The position numbers and the translations under genes are program-made. The notes beneath the pieces were generated by a model. It was not told the DNA's origin. It saw only the letters and a program-made list of their open reading frames with translations, and ran no database searches. This document shows, piece by piece, positions 18,877 to 27,686 of a stretch of DNA of 64,000 bases (position 1 is the stretch's first letter; each line of letters opens with the position of its first letter). Origin of the DNA: Zymomonas mobilis. GTDB taxonomy: Bacteria > Pseudomonadota > Alphaproteobacteria > Sphingomonadales > Sphingomonadaceae. The stretch is taken from positions 1,312,001 through 1,376,000 of the forward strand of contig NZ_VFOF01000001.1 in NCBI RefSeq assembly GCF_006715975.1. Direction: 5' to 3'.

Positions 18877-20400
18877 TTATTTTAATGCAGCGGCAATCAA
18901 AGCCTTGGTTGACGGATCAAAGTCGGCATTTTCAGGATGATCAGCAATGGCATGTGCCATTTCTTTTCCGAGTTCGACGCCGAATTGGTCAAAGCTATTG
19001 ATGCCCAAAAGAACACCGTTCGTGAAAGTGCGATGTTCGTAGAATGCGATCAAGGCACCTAACTGAGCTGGTCGTAACTCATCCATAAGGATGGTGGTTG
19101 ACGGACGGTCACCCGGATAAGAACGAGCTGGATCTTTGTTGTCGCGGCCACTCATCAGGGCAGCACCCTGTGCAAAGGCGTTGGTCAACAAGGTCTGGTG
19201 ATGGACGGGATCCAAAGTATCGTCTGCTTTAATGGCAGCGATAAATTCGATCGGCACCAAACGCGTTCCCTGATGCAAAAGCTGGAACACAGCATGCTGT
19301 GCGTCGGTTCCGACACCGCCCCAAGTGATGAAAGCGCTGGGATGGGTAATCAGATTACCATCGAGGTCAACGCGTTTACCGTTGGATTCCATTTCCAGCT
19401 GCTGGAGATAGAAAGGCAGAAGCTGCAGACGTTCGTCATAAGCAAAGATGCCATGCGTCTGAGCGCCGCGCACTGCGCTGTAATACTGGTCAGCAAAAGC
19501 AGCCAGAACAGGCGCATTCTTTTCAGGAGCGGCTTCGATGAAATGGCGATCCATAGCGGCGCCACCGTCGAGAAGCTGTTGAAAGCCGTCCCAACCGAGA
19601 GCAAGTGCTGCTGGGAAACCAATGGAAGACCAAAGAGAATAACGACCGCCGATGCTTTCAGCGAAAGGCAGGATGCGCGTGTCATCAATGCCCATTTCGG
19701 AAGCTTTGGCCGGATTAGCGGTCAAGGCGATCATACGACCCTGTGGGTCTTCGACGCCATGCTTTTTCATCCATGTCATCGCTGATTCGGCGTTGAGCAT
19801 GGTTTCTGCGGTGGTGAAGGTCTTGGAAGCAACCGCAACCAGCGTTTTATGCGGGTTGAATTTCTTGAAGACCTCTTCGAGTGCCTGACCGTCCACATTC
19901 GAGACGACCGCGACATCATAACGACCGCTTTCACGAGTCAGAGCATCAATCAGCAATTTCGGTCCAAGAGCAGAACCACCGATGCCGATATGCAATAAAT
20001 GTTTTACTTCACCGAAGACGCCTGCATCAATCGCTTCGATAAGCGTTTTCATGCGGGCGTGATATTCTTTGGCACGGGCGACAGTGGCGGGAGCTCCCTG
20101 TCCACGTTCGGCCATATGCTCAACTGCGCGGTCTTCTGTTATATTGATTTTTTCACCGGCAAAGAGCGCTTTTCTTCTGGCGTCAAAGTCGCAGCTTTCC
20201 AACAGCGTTTTGAAGGCAGTCAGTTTTTGATTATCGAGGTGATTCTTGGAAAAGTCGAAACGCAGTTTCGCCGTATCCACAACCAGACTCGAAAGACGGT
20301 TACTGTCTTCTTCAAAAAGCTGTTTTAAAGTCTTCTCTGGGCAAGCACTAACTTGCTTCCATGCAGCATCTATGGCTGCTTTATTTGCGATTCTTGCCAT
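18877..20400 (-). CDS. pgi: glucose-6-phosphate isomerase
   Basis: 507 aa. Interconverts glucose 6-phosphate and fructose 6-phosphate. In an Entner-Doudoroff organism it mainly channels fructose into the pathway. PGI motifs visible: HIGIGGSALGPKLL, ASKTFTTAETMLNAE, GGRYSLWSSIGFP and the C-terminal INSFDQFGVELGKEMA. The ribosome binding site AGGAG lies 9 nt before ATG. The N-terminus is shorter than in E. coli Pgi (549 aa), which is normal for this lineage. Confidence 0.97.
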   Translation of the reverse strand: MARIANKAAIDAAWKQVSACPEKTLKQLFEEDSNRLSSLVVDTAKLRFDFSKNHLDNQKLTAFKTLLESCDFDARRKALFAGEKINITEDRAVEHMAERGQGAPATVARAKEYHARMKTLIEAIDAGVFGEVKHLLHIGIGGSALGPKLLIDALTRESGRYDVAVVSNVDGQALEEVFKKFNPHKTLVAVASKTFTTAETMLNAESAMTWMKKHGVEDPQGRMIALTANPAKASEMGIDDTRILPFAESIGGRYSLWSSIGFPAALALGWDGFQQLLDGGAAMDRHFIEAAPEKNAPVLAAFADQYYSAVRGAQTHGIFAYDERLQLLPFYLQQLEMESNGKRVDLDGNLITHPSAFITWGGVGTDAQHAVFQLLHQGTRLVPIEFIAAIKADDTLDPVHHQTLLTNAFAQGAALMSGRDNKDPARSYPGDRPSTTILMDELRPAQLGALIAFYEHRTFTNGVLLGINSFDQFGVELGKEMAHAIADHPENADFDPSTKALIAAALK

Positions 20401-20631
20401 AACAACGCTCTCCTAAATGAATATGGCTTTTAACTTTCTTTGCAAAGCGAGCTACTAGGTCTCGCTTTTGTCAAAGCGAAGATGATAGTAGGACGAATGA
20501 TAAGAACTGAAAAGAATAATTAAATAGAAACGGCTATTTCTATCTTGATAGATTTTATGGATTGAGCTCAATCAGATTCATCGGAAATTCATACTTTCTT
20601 TGCCATGCTTTCAGAGGAGATAAGGAGAGAT

Positions 20632-21162
20632 TTGCGGTCTTATGCCAAAATTATGTCATTTATAAAAAAGGGATGCGCATTTTTGCTTCTCCCCGTTGTC
20701 GGGGAATGTCTGTTTTTTTCCTTACCTTCGCTAGCGCCCGCTATGCCGCCCCGCCATTTTCCGCATTCCACCGTGATGGAAATCCATCTGAATGTGAGAA
20801 GTATCAATGGCCGCAATCAAAGACCGTTACCGCCTCCCCCTCCGCCACCGGATGCGCCTTTTAATACGCAGCCGCCGGAAGCTATTTGGCATGAGAAAAA
20901 AGGCCCGAGATGTATCTCCCCCGAATCTATCGGAGCGGCGGCTGTTTCGGAAAAGGATAGTGTCGATTTGATGCTGAAGGGCGGAAGCCGCATAAGAGCG
21001 CATCTTGAAAATTGCCCTGCGCTTGATTTTTATTCTGGATTTTACGTCCATGCAGGCCCTGATGGACAGATATGCGCCAAGCGTGACCCTGTTTATGCAA
21101 GATGGGGTGGAGAATGTCTCATTAACCGTTTCCGCGTGGTCGAAGGCGTCTTGAAACACTGA
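20632..21162 (+). CDS. conserved secreted protein, function unknown
   Basis: 176 aa. The start is taken as TTG 20632 because AAGGAG (20622-20627) lies just ahead of it. An ATG at 20653 and one at 20605 are in frame but lack a well-placed site. A signal peptide is clear (SFIKKGCAFLLLPVVGECLF, cleavage probably after SLAPA). A proline run (about 66-73, PLPPPPPPPD) precedes a cysteine-containing C-terminal domain (CISPESI, CPALDFYSGFYVH, DGQICAKRDP, GGECLINRF). I recall similar proteins in sphingomonads but know no function. Four or five cysteines suggest disulfides in the periplasm. Confidence 0.75.
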   Translation: MRSYAKIMSFIKKGCAFLLLPVVGECLFFSLPSLAPAMPPRHFPHSTVMEIHLNVRSINGRNQRPLPPPPPPPDAPFNTQPPEAIWHEKKGPRCISPESIGAAAVSEKDSVDLMLKGGSRIRAHLENCPALDFYSGFYVHAGPDGQICAKRDPVYARWGGECLINRFRVVEGVLKH

Positions 21163-21309
21163 CCTATAATTAAAATTCACTTTAATTTGCGGGGTTGGAT
21201 ATCCGTTGCTATAGCAGAAATTCGCCTGACTGGGTGCGACTACCGCGCCTTCTTTAATTTCATCCGCGATATTCTATAGGGATATCGCCAGTTTCTGGTC
21301 AGATATTTC

Positions 21310-22782
21310 ATGAGCTTTGCCGATCTTGGCCTTTCAAAAGAACTACTGCAAGCTGTTACCGAATTGGGGTATGAAGAGCCAACCCCCGTTCAGGCAGCAG
21401 CCATTCCGTCTGTTTTGATGATGCGTGACTTGATCGCGGTTGCCCAAACCGGCACCGGTAAGACAGCCAGCTTTGTTCTGCCGATGATTGATATTTTGGC
21501 GCATGGGCGTTGTCGTGCGCGGATGCCCCGTTCCTTAATTCTTGAACCTACGCGTGAATTGGCGGCGCAGGTTGCCGAAAATTTTGAAAAATATGGAAAA
21601 TACCACAAATTATCGATGTCTTTGCTGATCGGCGGCGTGCCGATGGCAGAACAACAGGCTGCCCTTGAAAAAGGCGTTGATGTTCTGATTGCGACCCCAG
21701 GGCGGTTGTTAGACCTATTTGAGCGGGGGAAAATCCTGCTTTCTAGCTGTGAAATGCTGGTGATTGATGAAGCGGATCGGATGCTGGATATGGGATTTAT
21801 TCCCGATATCGAAACGATTTGCACAAAATTGCCGACCAGTCGCCAGACTTTGCTTTTTTCAGCGACGATGCCGCCTGCCATTAAAAAGCTGGCTGATCGC
21901 TTCTTATCTAACCCGAAACAAATTGAAATTAGCCGTCCGGCTACTGCCAATATCTTGATCGACCAGCAGTTGATCGAAGTATCGCCACGCTCGAAGAAAA
22001 AGAAGCTATGCGATATGTTGCAGGCTGAGCAAGATCATACAGCGATTATCTTTTGTAACCGGAAAACGACCGTCCGGCAGTTGGCGAAAACCTTGCAGCA
22101 GCAGGGTTTCTCTGTTGGCCAGATTCATGGCGATATGAACCAGCCAGAGCGAATCAGCGAGCTTGACCGTTTTAAAAGCGGGCAAATTAGCGTTTTGGTC
22201 GCGTCTGATATCGCTGCAAGAGGGCTAGATGTTAAAGGCATTAGCCATGTATTTAACTTTGATGTCCCGACTCATCCGGATGATTATATTCATCGGATTG
22301 GTAGAACTGGTCGTGGTGGCGCAAGCGGCAAGGCCGTGACCTTTGTCTCGCCTGCCGATGAAGATGCCATAACGGCGATTGAAAAGCTGATGGGCGTCGA
22401 GATACCTCGATTCAATAAAGGCAAGAAAGCTGAACCGGAAGCAAAAGCGCCGGAAGCTAGCCCCAAAGCCAAAAGCGAGCAGCCTGTTGCAGCCTCTGCG
22501 CCAAGAAGAGCAAGAAGAGTTAGAAAAGCCCCCGTTGAAGAGGTGCAGCAAGCACAGGAAGCTGTATCAGAGCCAGTAAGAGAAGAGCCGATTAGAGAAA
22601 CGCCACCGGCGACAAGACCGGTTGGAAGAGCCAAAAGTCAGGAACAGGCGCTGCGTCCTGAAAATCTGCGTCGGGTTAAGCCCGTTGAAGGTTTGGAAAC
22701 GGCCATTGATTGGAATGGACCAATCCCGCCCTTCTTAAGATATTCAGTGCCTAAAACGACGGCAAGGACAGTCAAAAAATAG
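21310..22782 (+). CDS. rhlE: DEAD-box RNA helicase, RhlE type
   Basis: 490 aa ATP-dependent RNA helicase. Motifs in order: Q motif GYEEPTPVQAAAIP, Walker A AQTGTGKTASFVLP, PTRELAAQV, VLIATPGRLLDLF, Walker B VIDEADRMLDMGF, SAT in LLFSATMP, then DIAARGLDVKGISHV and HRIGRTGRGG. The last ~110 residues (from about 375) are a low-complexity Ala/Pro/Arg/Glu tail, as in other RhlE proteins. The tail may bind RNA or degradosome partners. No strong ribosome binding site is seen. Confidence 0.94.
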   Translation: MSFADLGLSKELLQAVTELGYEEPTPVQAAAIPSVLMMRDLIAVAQTGTGKTASFVLPMIDILAHGRCRARMPRSLILEPTRELAAQVAENFEKYGKYHKLSMSLLIGGVPMAEQQAALEKGVDVLIATPGRLLDLFERGKILLSSCEMLVIDEADRMLDMGFIPDIETICTKLPTSRQTLLFSATMPPAIKKLADRFLSNPKQIEISRPATANILIDQQLIEVSPRSKKKKLCDMLQAEQDHTAIIFCNRKTTVRQLAKTLQQQGFSVGQIHGDMNQPERISELDRFKSGQISVLVASDIAARGLDVKGISHVFNFDVPTHPDDYIHRIGRTGRGGASGKAVTFVSPADEDAITAIEKLMGVEIPRFNKGKKAEPEAKAPEASPKAKSEQPVAASAPRRARRVRKAPVEEVQQAQEAVSEPVREEPIRETPPATRPVGRAKSQEQALRPENLRRVKPVEGLETAIDWNGPIPPFLRYSVPKTTARTVKK

Positions 22783-22877
22783 AAATCTCGGTTAGCTTTT
22801 CCGTTTTTGAAGTAGCGATTTAATCGTTAAATTTTGAGAAAAAGAAAGGAAATGAGGGGTTTCTGCGACTAGCTACA
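22783..22877. other. spacer between rhlE and the nepR promoter region
   Basis: Nothing recognised. The whole gap from rhlE to nepR is about 350 nt. The rest is taken up by the EcfG-type promoter candidate and a long 5' leader of nepR that holds no ORF. Confidence 0.4.
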
Positions 22878-22902
22878 GGAACAAACCCTATAATATTTTG
22901 TT
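22878..22902 (+). promoter_or_regulatory. EcfG-type promoter candidate upstream of nepR
   Basis: GGAAC (22878-22882), a 17-nt spacer, then GTT (22900-22902). This fits the GGAAC-N16/17-(c)GTT pattern known for the alphaproteobacterial general stress sigma factor EcfG. It would give a leader of over 200 nt before nepR. Autoregulation of nepR by its own sigma factor is the known arrangement in the order. Confidence 0.55.
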
Positions 22903-23136
22903 TCTTTTATGAAGTCTGGCGTTTTCTAGAACGAAGCATCAGTCAAAAATTTGCAAAACGGATAAAAGGGAAAAGCTTTTCAGAGGTAAACCGCATTACA
23001 AAATTCTTATCAATTTCGCCATTTTATGGTGGAAATTTTATAATGATTCTGGACAGTGTGGATAGATCTTATAATAAGAAAAATGAAATACCTCGGTGAA
23101 ACTAAACCATATCCGACCCATTATAAAATAACTAAG

Positions 23137-23349
23137 ATGAATGGCAGCATGACAGCACATAACCATAAAAGGCCAGTATCCCAAGAATTACCGGCTTCTT
23201 CCGGAAATGCCGCACATGCTGGTGAAACGGCAAAGCCAGCGGAAGACCGGAAGAACGCTATCGGTTTTGCTTTGCGAAATGTCTATCAGCAGACGGTCGA
23301 GGAGGCCGTGCCTGATGATATTCTCGCCCTTCTTGCAAAACTAAACTAA
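23137..23349 (+). CDS. nepR: anti-sigma factor NepR
   Basis: 70 aa (66 if the ATG at 23149 is used; neither has a clear ribosome binding site). A disordered polar N-terminus precedes the NepR core IGFALRNVYQQTVEEAVPDD and LLAKLN, which matches the two helices that grip EcfG or its mimic PhyR. In the known system NepR sequesters EcfG until phosphorylated PhyR binds NepR. Unusually, neither ecfG nor phyR is adjacent; the next gene, 26 nt downstream, is a sensor-like protein. The frame is open to 23056 but without further similarity. Confidence 0.85.
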   Translation: MNGSMTAHNHKRPVSQELPASSGNAAHAGETAKPAEDRKNAIGFALRNVYQQTVEEAVPDDILALLAKLN

Positions 23350-23375
23350 TTGGTCGCGAGACGGATCGGCGCTTT

Positions 23376-25034
23376 ATGAAGGCATTTTACCCAAAGAAGC
23401 CTTCAAAGACCTTCCATAAAAAGCAGCTTTTAACCCGACGGTTATTTCTGCTCTTTGTGACTATGCCTACCTGGTTCAGGATGCTGGTCGTTTTAAGTCT
23501 GGCGCAGCTTCCTCCCAGTTTCATTGCCCTTGGCGCTTTTATCGCGTCGTCACATCAATATCGGCTCAATCATCAGAAAGAAGCGCAGCTTGTCGCTACG
23601 GAAAGCGCGCGCACGCTCGATGATTCGGTCGATATTTTGGCTTATGACGTCAGAAATATTCTTGATGAAGAAGGCAGCTATGATTTTTCCGATATCGGGG
23701 AATGTTCGCTGTTGATTAACCATATGCAAAGCCTTGGCTTTGTACCGGTTGATTATGCCTTGATGGATGTATCCGGCCATTTGCTTTGTAAGAGCGCCAA
23801 TTTCAAAGTGACGACGGCTTTGGCCTTGCCTTTTAAACCAGTGAGCGAGAATAATTTTTATAATGTCGATCTTTTGGGCAATGAAGGTCAGCTACAATTT
23901 TCTTTTCTGGGCGGGCATTATCCGCTCTCAAAATATATCGTTCTTGGACAGATAGGTCGGGAATCCTTGCTCAAAATTATTGAGCGTAAGGTTGTTTCCG
24001 ATGGTTCAGCCTTGTTTTTGGCGCAGAAGACGCGCTTTTTGCCGCTTATTTCGCCCAAGAAGCCTTTGTTAAAGCAAAGTCACCCTGTCGTTGTACCAAC
24101 CTTCGATAATGCCGTTAACCTGATTTACGATAACAACCTGCCGCCTTTTCGGAAAGTTGACCTGTTATTTGTTCTATTGCCGGTATTGATCTGGTTTATG
24201 ACAGCAACGATCGGATGGATCGTTGTGCATTATATGCTGTTGCGCCCATTACGGCGCACCCAGCGCGCTATCGTCGATTATGGTAAAACGGGCGATATCC
24301 AAATGGTAAAGCCCGCCTCGATTGGAGCGGCCAGAGAAATCAGACAGGTAAGTAAGGCATTTTATCATGTGGCGGTTCGGTTGGCGGCGCATGAACAGGC
24401 TTTGCGGAAAGCATTGCAGCATCAAAAAATGTTGACCCGAGAAGTGCATCATCGGGTTAAAAATAACCTTCAGGTGGTTTCTAGCCTGTTGAGCATCCAT
24501 AGCCGGAGAGCCGAAACTGCCAAAGAAAAATCTGCCTATGCGACTATCCAAAGGCGGGTCAATGCTTTGGCGATTGTTCAGCGCCAATATTATAACGAGC
24601 TGGATAAAGGCCAAGGGCTGGACTTGTCTCTATTAATCAAAGAATTGGTCAATGGGTTGCAAACAAGCTTGCAGTCTTTCGAAAAAAATTTCCAGATCGA
24701 GACAGAAATAGATCAGGTTTTTGTTCCACTCGAAAAAGCAATGCCGATTGCCTTTATTCTGGTTGAGATTGTCGATTTTTCTTTGGCGGTTGATCCGCTG
24801 TTACCGATTGTCATCATATTGCGCCGCCATAGAGCCGAGCTAGAAAATACGCCCGATCATGCTGGGTTGGAAATTAGAGCGGAAGCGTTGACACAGCTTT
24901 CTTCTCGTAAGGGTAATGAAGTTATCCGGCGGATTATTAGCGCCTTTGGCCGACAATTAGGCGGCAAATCGGTAGAGAGAGAAGATGAAGGATATTATTA
25001 TTACGATATAGATGTCTTGTCGGATCAAGGCTGA
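23376..25034 (+). CDS. PhyP-like membrane sensor, HisKA_2 with degenerate ATPase domain
   Basis: 552 aa. Two membrane spans (about 32-55 and 262-288) enclose a ~200-residue periplasmic sensor region. HAMP-like and coiled-coil sequence follows, then a HisKA_2 phosphotransfer helix TREVHHRVKNNLQVVSSLLS. The C-terminal ATPase region lacks the usual N-box asparagine (EIVDFSLAVDP where ELVTNALKHA is expected) and has no DNGxGxP box. It is therefore probably unable to autophosphorylate. The combination and the place next to nepR resemble PhyP of sphingomonads, described as a negative regulator of PhyR; that function is inferred here. Confidence 0.75.
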   Translation: MKAFYPKKPSKTFHKKQLLTRRLFLLFVTMPTWFRMLVVLSLAQLPPSFIALGAFIASSHQYRLNHQKEAQLVATESARTLDDSVDILAYDVRNILDEEGSYDFSDIGECSLLINHMQSLGFVPVDYALMDVSGHLLCKSANFKVTTALALPFKPVSENNFYNVDLLGNEGQLQFSFLGGHYPLSKYIVLGQIGRESLLKIIERKVVSDGSALFLAQKTRFLPLISPKKPLLKQSHPVVVPTFDNAVNLIYDNNLPPFRKVDLLFVLLPVLIWFMTATIGWIVVHYMLLRPLRRTQRAIVDYGKTGDIQMVKPASIGAAREIRQVSKAFYHVAVRLAAHEQALRKALQHQKMLTREVHHRVKNNLQVVSSLLSIHSRRAETAKEKSAYATIQRRVNALAIVQRQYYNELDKGQGLDLSLLIKELVNGLQTSLQSFEKNFQIETEIDQVFVPLEKAMPIAFILVEIVDFSLAVDPLLPIVIILRRHRAELENTPDHAGLEIRAEALTQLSSRKGNEVIRRIISAFGRQLGGKSVEREDEGYYYYDIDVLSDQG

Positions 25035-25163
25035 ATAAGTAGGGTTTTACGCTTTTAGCGTGGCCGCAAATAGAGGCTTTTTACGCAAGAACAAAGCGGT
25101 TTCAGAATGTTTCCAAGCGTTAAATTTCATTTTTAAAAATAAATGAAAAAAATTCAGAAGGTT

Positions 25164-25188
25164 GGAACTTTCTTTCAGACGGTCGGTT
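25164..25188 (+). promoter_or_regulatory. EcfG-type promoter candidate upstream of the small RNA
   Basis: GGAAC (25164-25168), 17-nt spacer, GTT (25186-25188): the same elements and spacing as the candidate upstream of nepR. No ORF follows it closely. A terminator-like hairpin begins about 60 nt downstream. Confidence 0.55.
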
Positions 25189-25195
25189 TTATTGG

Positions 25196-25301
25196 ACAAG
25201 ATGGTCTGTAGGCTTATCCCCCTTAGCCTGACTATTCTTACATTTTATGATCCGGAATGTTTCCCTCCTCCCCCCTCACTAACATTCCGGGTCATTTTTT
25301 T
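25196..25301 (+). ncRNA. candidate stress-induced small RNA with C-rich loops
   Basis: About 105 nt between the EcfG-type promoter and a U-run. Hairpin 1 is AGGCT/AGCCT (25210-25229) with loop TATCCCCCTT. Hairpin 2 is the terminator, TGATCCGGAATGT (25248-25260) with ACATTCCGGGTCA (25282-25294), followed by seven T. Its loop contains CCCTCCTCCCCCC, an anti-Shine-Dalgarno sequence. C-rich loops of this kind occur in alphaproteobacterial stress sRNAs such as the CcsR/CCUCCUCCC group and GsrN. The start site is guessed from the promoter; expression is not shown. Confidence 0.55.
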
Positions 25302-25424
25302 ATGTCTCTTTATTCTTCTGTGGTTCATATAAATTCGGTAAAAGCATTTTGCGATGAAGGCGATTTCTTCATGTACTAAAAAGCTCTAAAACAAGGTGCG
25401 GATGATACACCGGATGGGGGAACA

Positions 25425-25559
25425 ATGCGTATTTTGAAAAACTTTTTAATGGCTTCGGCTGTTTTGGCATTAGCGGCTTGCAACACGATGCAAGGATTTG
25501 GGCAGGATCTTTCCTCTGCCGGACAATCGATGTCGAATAGTGCAGAAAGAAACAAATAA
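25425..25559 (+). CDS. entericidin-like small lipoprotein
   Basis: 44 aa. The signal peptide RILKNFLMASAVLALAAC ends in a lipobox (LAAC), with mature residues CNTMQGFGQDLSSAGQSMSN. This is the EcnA/EcnB pattern (C-N-T-x-x-G-x-G-x-D). GGGGGAA lies just before ATG. These cell-envelope lipoproteins are often under general stress control; here the gene follows the stress locus, but no EcfG-type promoter is seen directly in front of it. Confidence 0.85.
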   Translation: MRILKNFLMASAVLALAACNTMQGFGQDLSSAGQSMSNSAERNK

Positions 25560-25563
25560 CAGA

Positions 25564-25598
25564 AAAGGTCGCTATCCCGATGGAAGCGGCCTTTTTTT
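25564..25598 (+). terminator. terminator of the entericidin gene
   Basis: AAGGTCGCT pairs with AGCGGCCTT (one G-T) around an 11-nt loop, followed by seven T. Confidence 0.75.
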
Positions 25599-26067
25599 AT
25601 GACCTTTTAGGGTTGAGTTGCGATTGCACGAGCAAGCGCCGTTATTTCAGGTTTCAAAGGCGGTTTTAATCCGTCATGAGGAAGCCTCACAAAGAATTAG
25701 CCTTAACTTTGTAAAAGCTCGGCATAAGCGGCAATCGCTGTTTCAGTTATATAATGCGTTTTCTGACACAAAGCCGAGTGTGTTCGTTCAGCGTTCAGAT
25801 TCTTTAGAGCTACACGGCCTTACTTCTTCGCCCCGATACACGATCACATAAAAATAACAGCATCCAATGAGTTGCATTTGAATCGGCTATGCAGAGCGTA
25901 AGCGTGACATTGCGAGCGATTGAGATTGTTTTGAGAGTATTGCCTCTTATACAATAATAGCCCCATAGAGGCTGTCTATAGGGCTATTGAATAGAGGTTA
26001 TCTCAAAATATCATGAGGCCTGTCGCCCTATTTTAGGGGATGTGCCGATATTTTGAAATTCAGATGA
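25599..26067. other. intergenic region with a possible tat terminator hairpin
   Basis: About 470 nt. The hairpin AATAGCCC/GGGCTATT (25956-25988, with an inner ATAGA/TCTAT) lies downstream of tatC on the minus strand and may end that transcript, but a clean U-run is missing. A 77-codon TTG-start frame at 25618 has no ribosome binding site and is not believed. Confidence 0.4.
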
Positions 26068-26856
26068 TTATTCTTCGGTTAAGGCGAGTTCTTTACTTTT
26101 TTGTCGCCGTTTTTCGCCAACGAGCATCGCGAGCAGTGCCATTTCATAAAGCAGGATAAGCGGAACGCCGAGCAACAGCTGAGAAACGATATCTGGCGGT
26201 GTTAAAACCGCTGCAACCGCAACAGCGGCTACGATAGCATAACGCCTGCCCGCGACAAGTTGTTTGCGGGTGACGAAACCAGAGCGTTCCAAAAGCAGCA
26301 GGAAGAGCGGTAACAGGAAAGCGACACCAAAGCCGAAGATGAATTTTGTAACAAAATTCAGATAATTGCCGACAGCGGGTAAAGCCGTTTGTTGCACGCC
26401 GCCGATATTGCCTTGATATCCCAACAGGAAATGAAGCGCGATAGGCATGGCAACATAATAAGCCATAGACGCCCCAAGCAAAAACAAAAGCGGCGTCATA
26501 ATCAGAAAAGGCAGGAATGCTTTTTTCTCATTAGCGTAAAGCCCCGGGGCAATGAAGCGCCAGATCTGCATCGCGACAATAGGGAAAGCGAGCATGATAG
26601 CCGCGAAAAAAGCGACTTTAATATCGACGAAAAAGGCTTCGAAAATATCAGTATAGATCAAGCGGCCTTGCCCTGCCCGAAGCAAAGGTTGCACCAGAAA
26701 AGCAAAGATAGAACGGGAAAAATGGAGGCAAAGCAGGAAGGCTATTCCCAAGGCAACCAAGCTGATCAGTAGTCTTTTACGTAATTCAAGCAGATGATCG
26801 AGCAGCGGGGCTGCGCTTTCATCGACTTCGTTGGGGGTATCATCCGTCTCGCTCAT
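26068..26856 (-). CDS. tatC: Sec-independent translocase protein TatC
   Basis: 262 aa, six membrane helices. It is the receptor that binds twin-arginine signal peptides together with TatB. Conserved features: HLLELRKRLLISL at the N-terminus, the FFVDIKVAFFAAIMLAFPI region, and APGLYANEKKAFLPF with the essential cytoplasmic-loop glutamate. Its start overlaps the tatB stop by 4 nt (ATGA). It is last of tatA-tatB-tatC. Confidence 0.96.
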   Translation of the reverse strand: MSETDDTPNEVDESAAPLLDHLLELRKRLLISLVALGIAFLLCLHFSRSIFAFLVQPLLRAGQGRLIYTDIFEAFFVDIKVAFFAAIMLAFPIVAMQIWRFIAPGLYANEKKAFLPFLIMTPLLFLLGASMAYYVAMPIALHFLLGYQGNIGGVQQTALPAVGNYLNFVTKFIFGFGVAFLLPLFLLLLERSGFVTRKQLVAGRRYAIVAAVAVAAVLTPPDIVSQLLLGVPLILLYEMALLAMLVGEKRRQKSKELALTEE

Positions 26857-27347
26857 GATTGTTTTTCCTGCTGATCCGGTTGTTTAGGCGTTGCCGGAGT
26901 CGAGGAGGCTGCCGCTTCGGTTATTTCATGGGAAGAGGACGACGTGGCCGTATCCGTAGAAGCGGTGACCGAAGCCGGTTCTATATCCGTATCGGGCTGC
27001 TTTACTTCTAGATCAGCGGGCGTTGTAAAAACGATATTCTGTTCCGCTGGATCATCAGAAAATTGGGCAGGTTGTGGAGAAGCCGAGGCTGAGGCCGTCT
27101 GGTTTTCTCCACCCTGATTTTCAGCGAGCAGCTTGGCATTTTCTTCCGCCCAGCGTTTTTCCATTTCTTCCATTTCGGATTGACGAATCATTTCGTCAAT
27201 ACCGGAACGGAAATGGCGGCTGAGGGTACGGGCTTTACCAAGCCATTTACCAACGACCCGCATTGCGCGAGGCAAATCTTTGGGGCCGATAACCACCAAG
27301 GCGACGACAGCAACAAGCAAAAGTTCTGAAGGGGCGACATCAAACAT
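26853..27347 (-). CDS. tatB: Sec-independent translocase protein TatB
   Basis: 164 aa. One N-terminal membrane helix (MFDVAPSELLLVAVVALVVI) with the hinge GPKDLPRAMRVVGKWLGK, an amphipathic helix, then a long acidic Ser/Ala/Thr/Pro-rich tail. The glutamate in the first helix (PSELL) and the GPKDLP hinge mark it as TatB and not TatA. It is 87 nt downstream of tatA and overlaps tatC by 4 nt. Confidence 0.94.
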   Translation of the reverse strand: MFDVAPSELLLVAVVALVVIGPKDLPRAMRVVGKWLGKARTLSRHFRSGIDEMIRQSEMEEMEKRWAEENAKLLAENQGGENQTASASASPQPAQFSDDPAEQNIVFTTPADLEVKQPDTDIEPASVTASTDTATSSSSHEITEAAASSTPATPKQPDQQEKQS

Positions 27348-27434
27348 TTAAAAATCCGCACGACCAGTCAAAAAGATAGAAAGCTGAAAACTTTCTGATC
27401 GTTTCAGACAATTAGTATCTGTTAAAACAATCGA

Positions 27435-27686
27435 TTATTGATTGTTTTTGATGTCATGTGCCACATTTTGCGTGGTGTTTTCTGGTGGAAGTGGCTGGTT
27501 TTCCAAACGTGGTGCCGGAGCCGGTGGGGCTGCCGGTGGCGGGGTATCGTCTTCAGTCATGCCTTTTTTAAAGCTTTTGATCCCTTTGGCGACGTCGCCC
27601 ATCATATCGGAAAAGCGTCCTTTACCGAAAAAGATCATAACCACGACCGCAACGACGATCCAATGTGTAATACTCATGCCGCCCAT
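27435..27686 (-). CDS. tatA: Sec-independent translocase protein TatA
   Basis: 83 aa pore-forming subunit. A short membrane helix ([20 protein letters not shown]), the FGKGR hinge, then the amphipathic helix [20 protein letters not shown] and a Pro-rich tail. The start MGGMSITHW at 27686 is used; the ATG three codons later is possible. It is first of the tat operon. Confidence 0.95.
   Translation of the reverse strand: MGGMSITHWIVVAVVVMIFFGKGRFSDMMGDVAKGIKSFKKGMTEDDTPPPAAPPAPAPRLENQPLPPENTTQNVAHDIKNNQ

Noticed and set aside
25618-25851. 77-codon TTG-start ORF after the entericidin terminator
   Set aside because: No ribosome binding site and no protein-like pattern.
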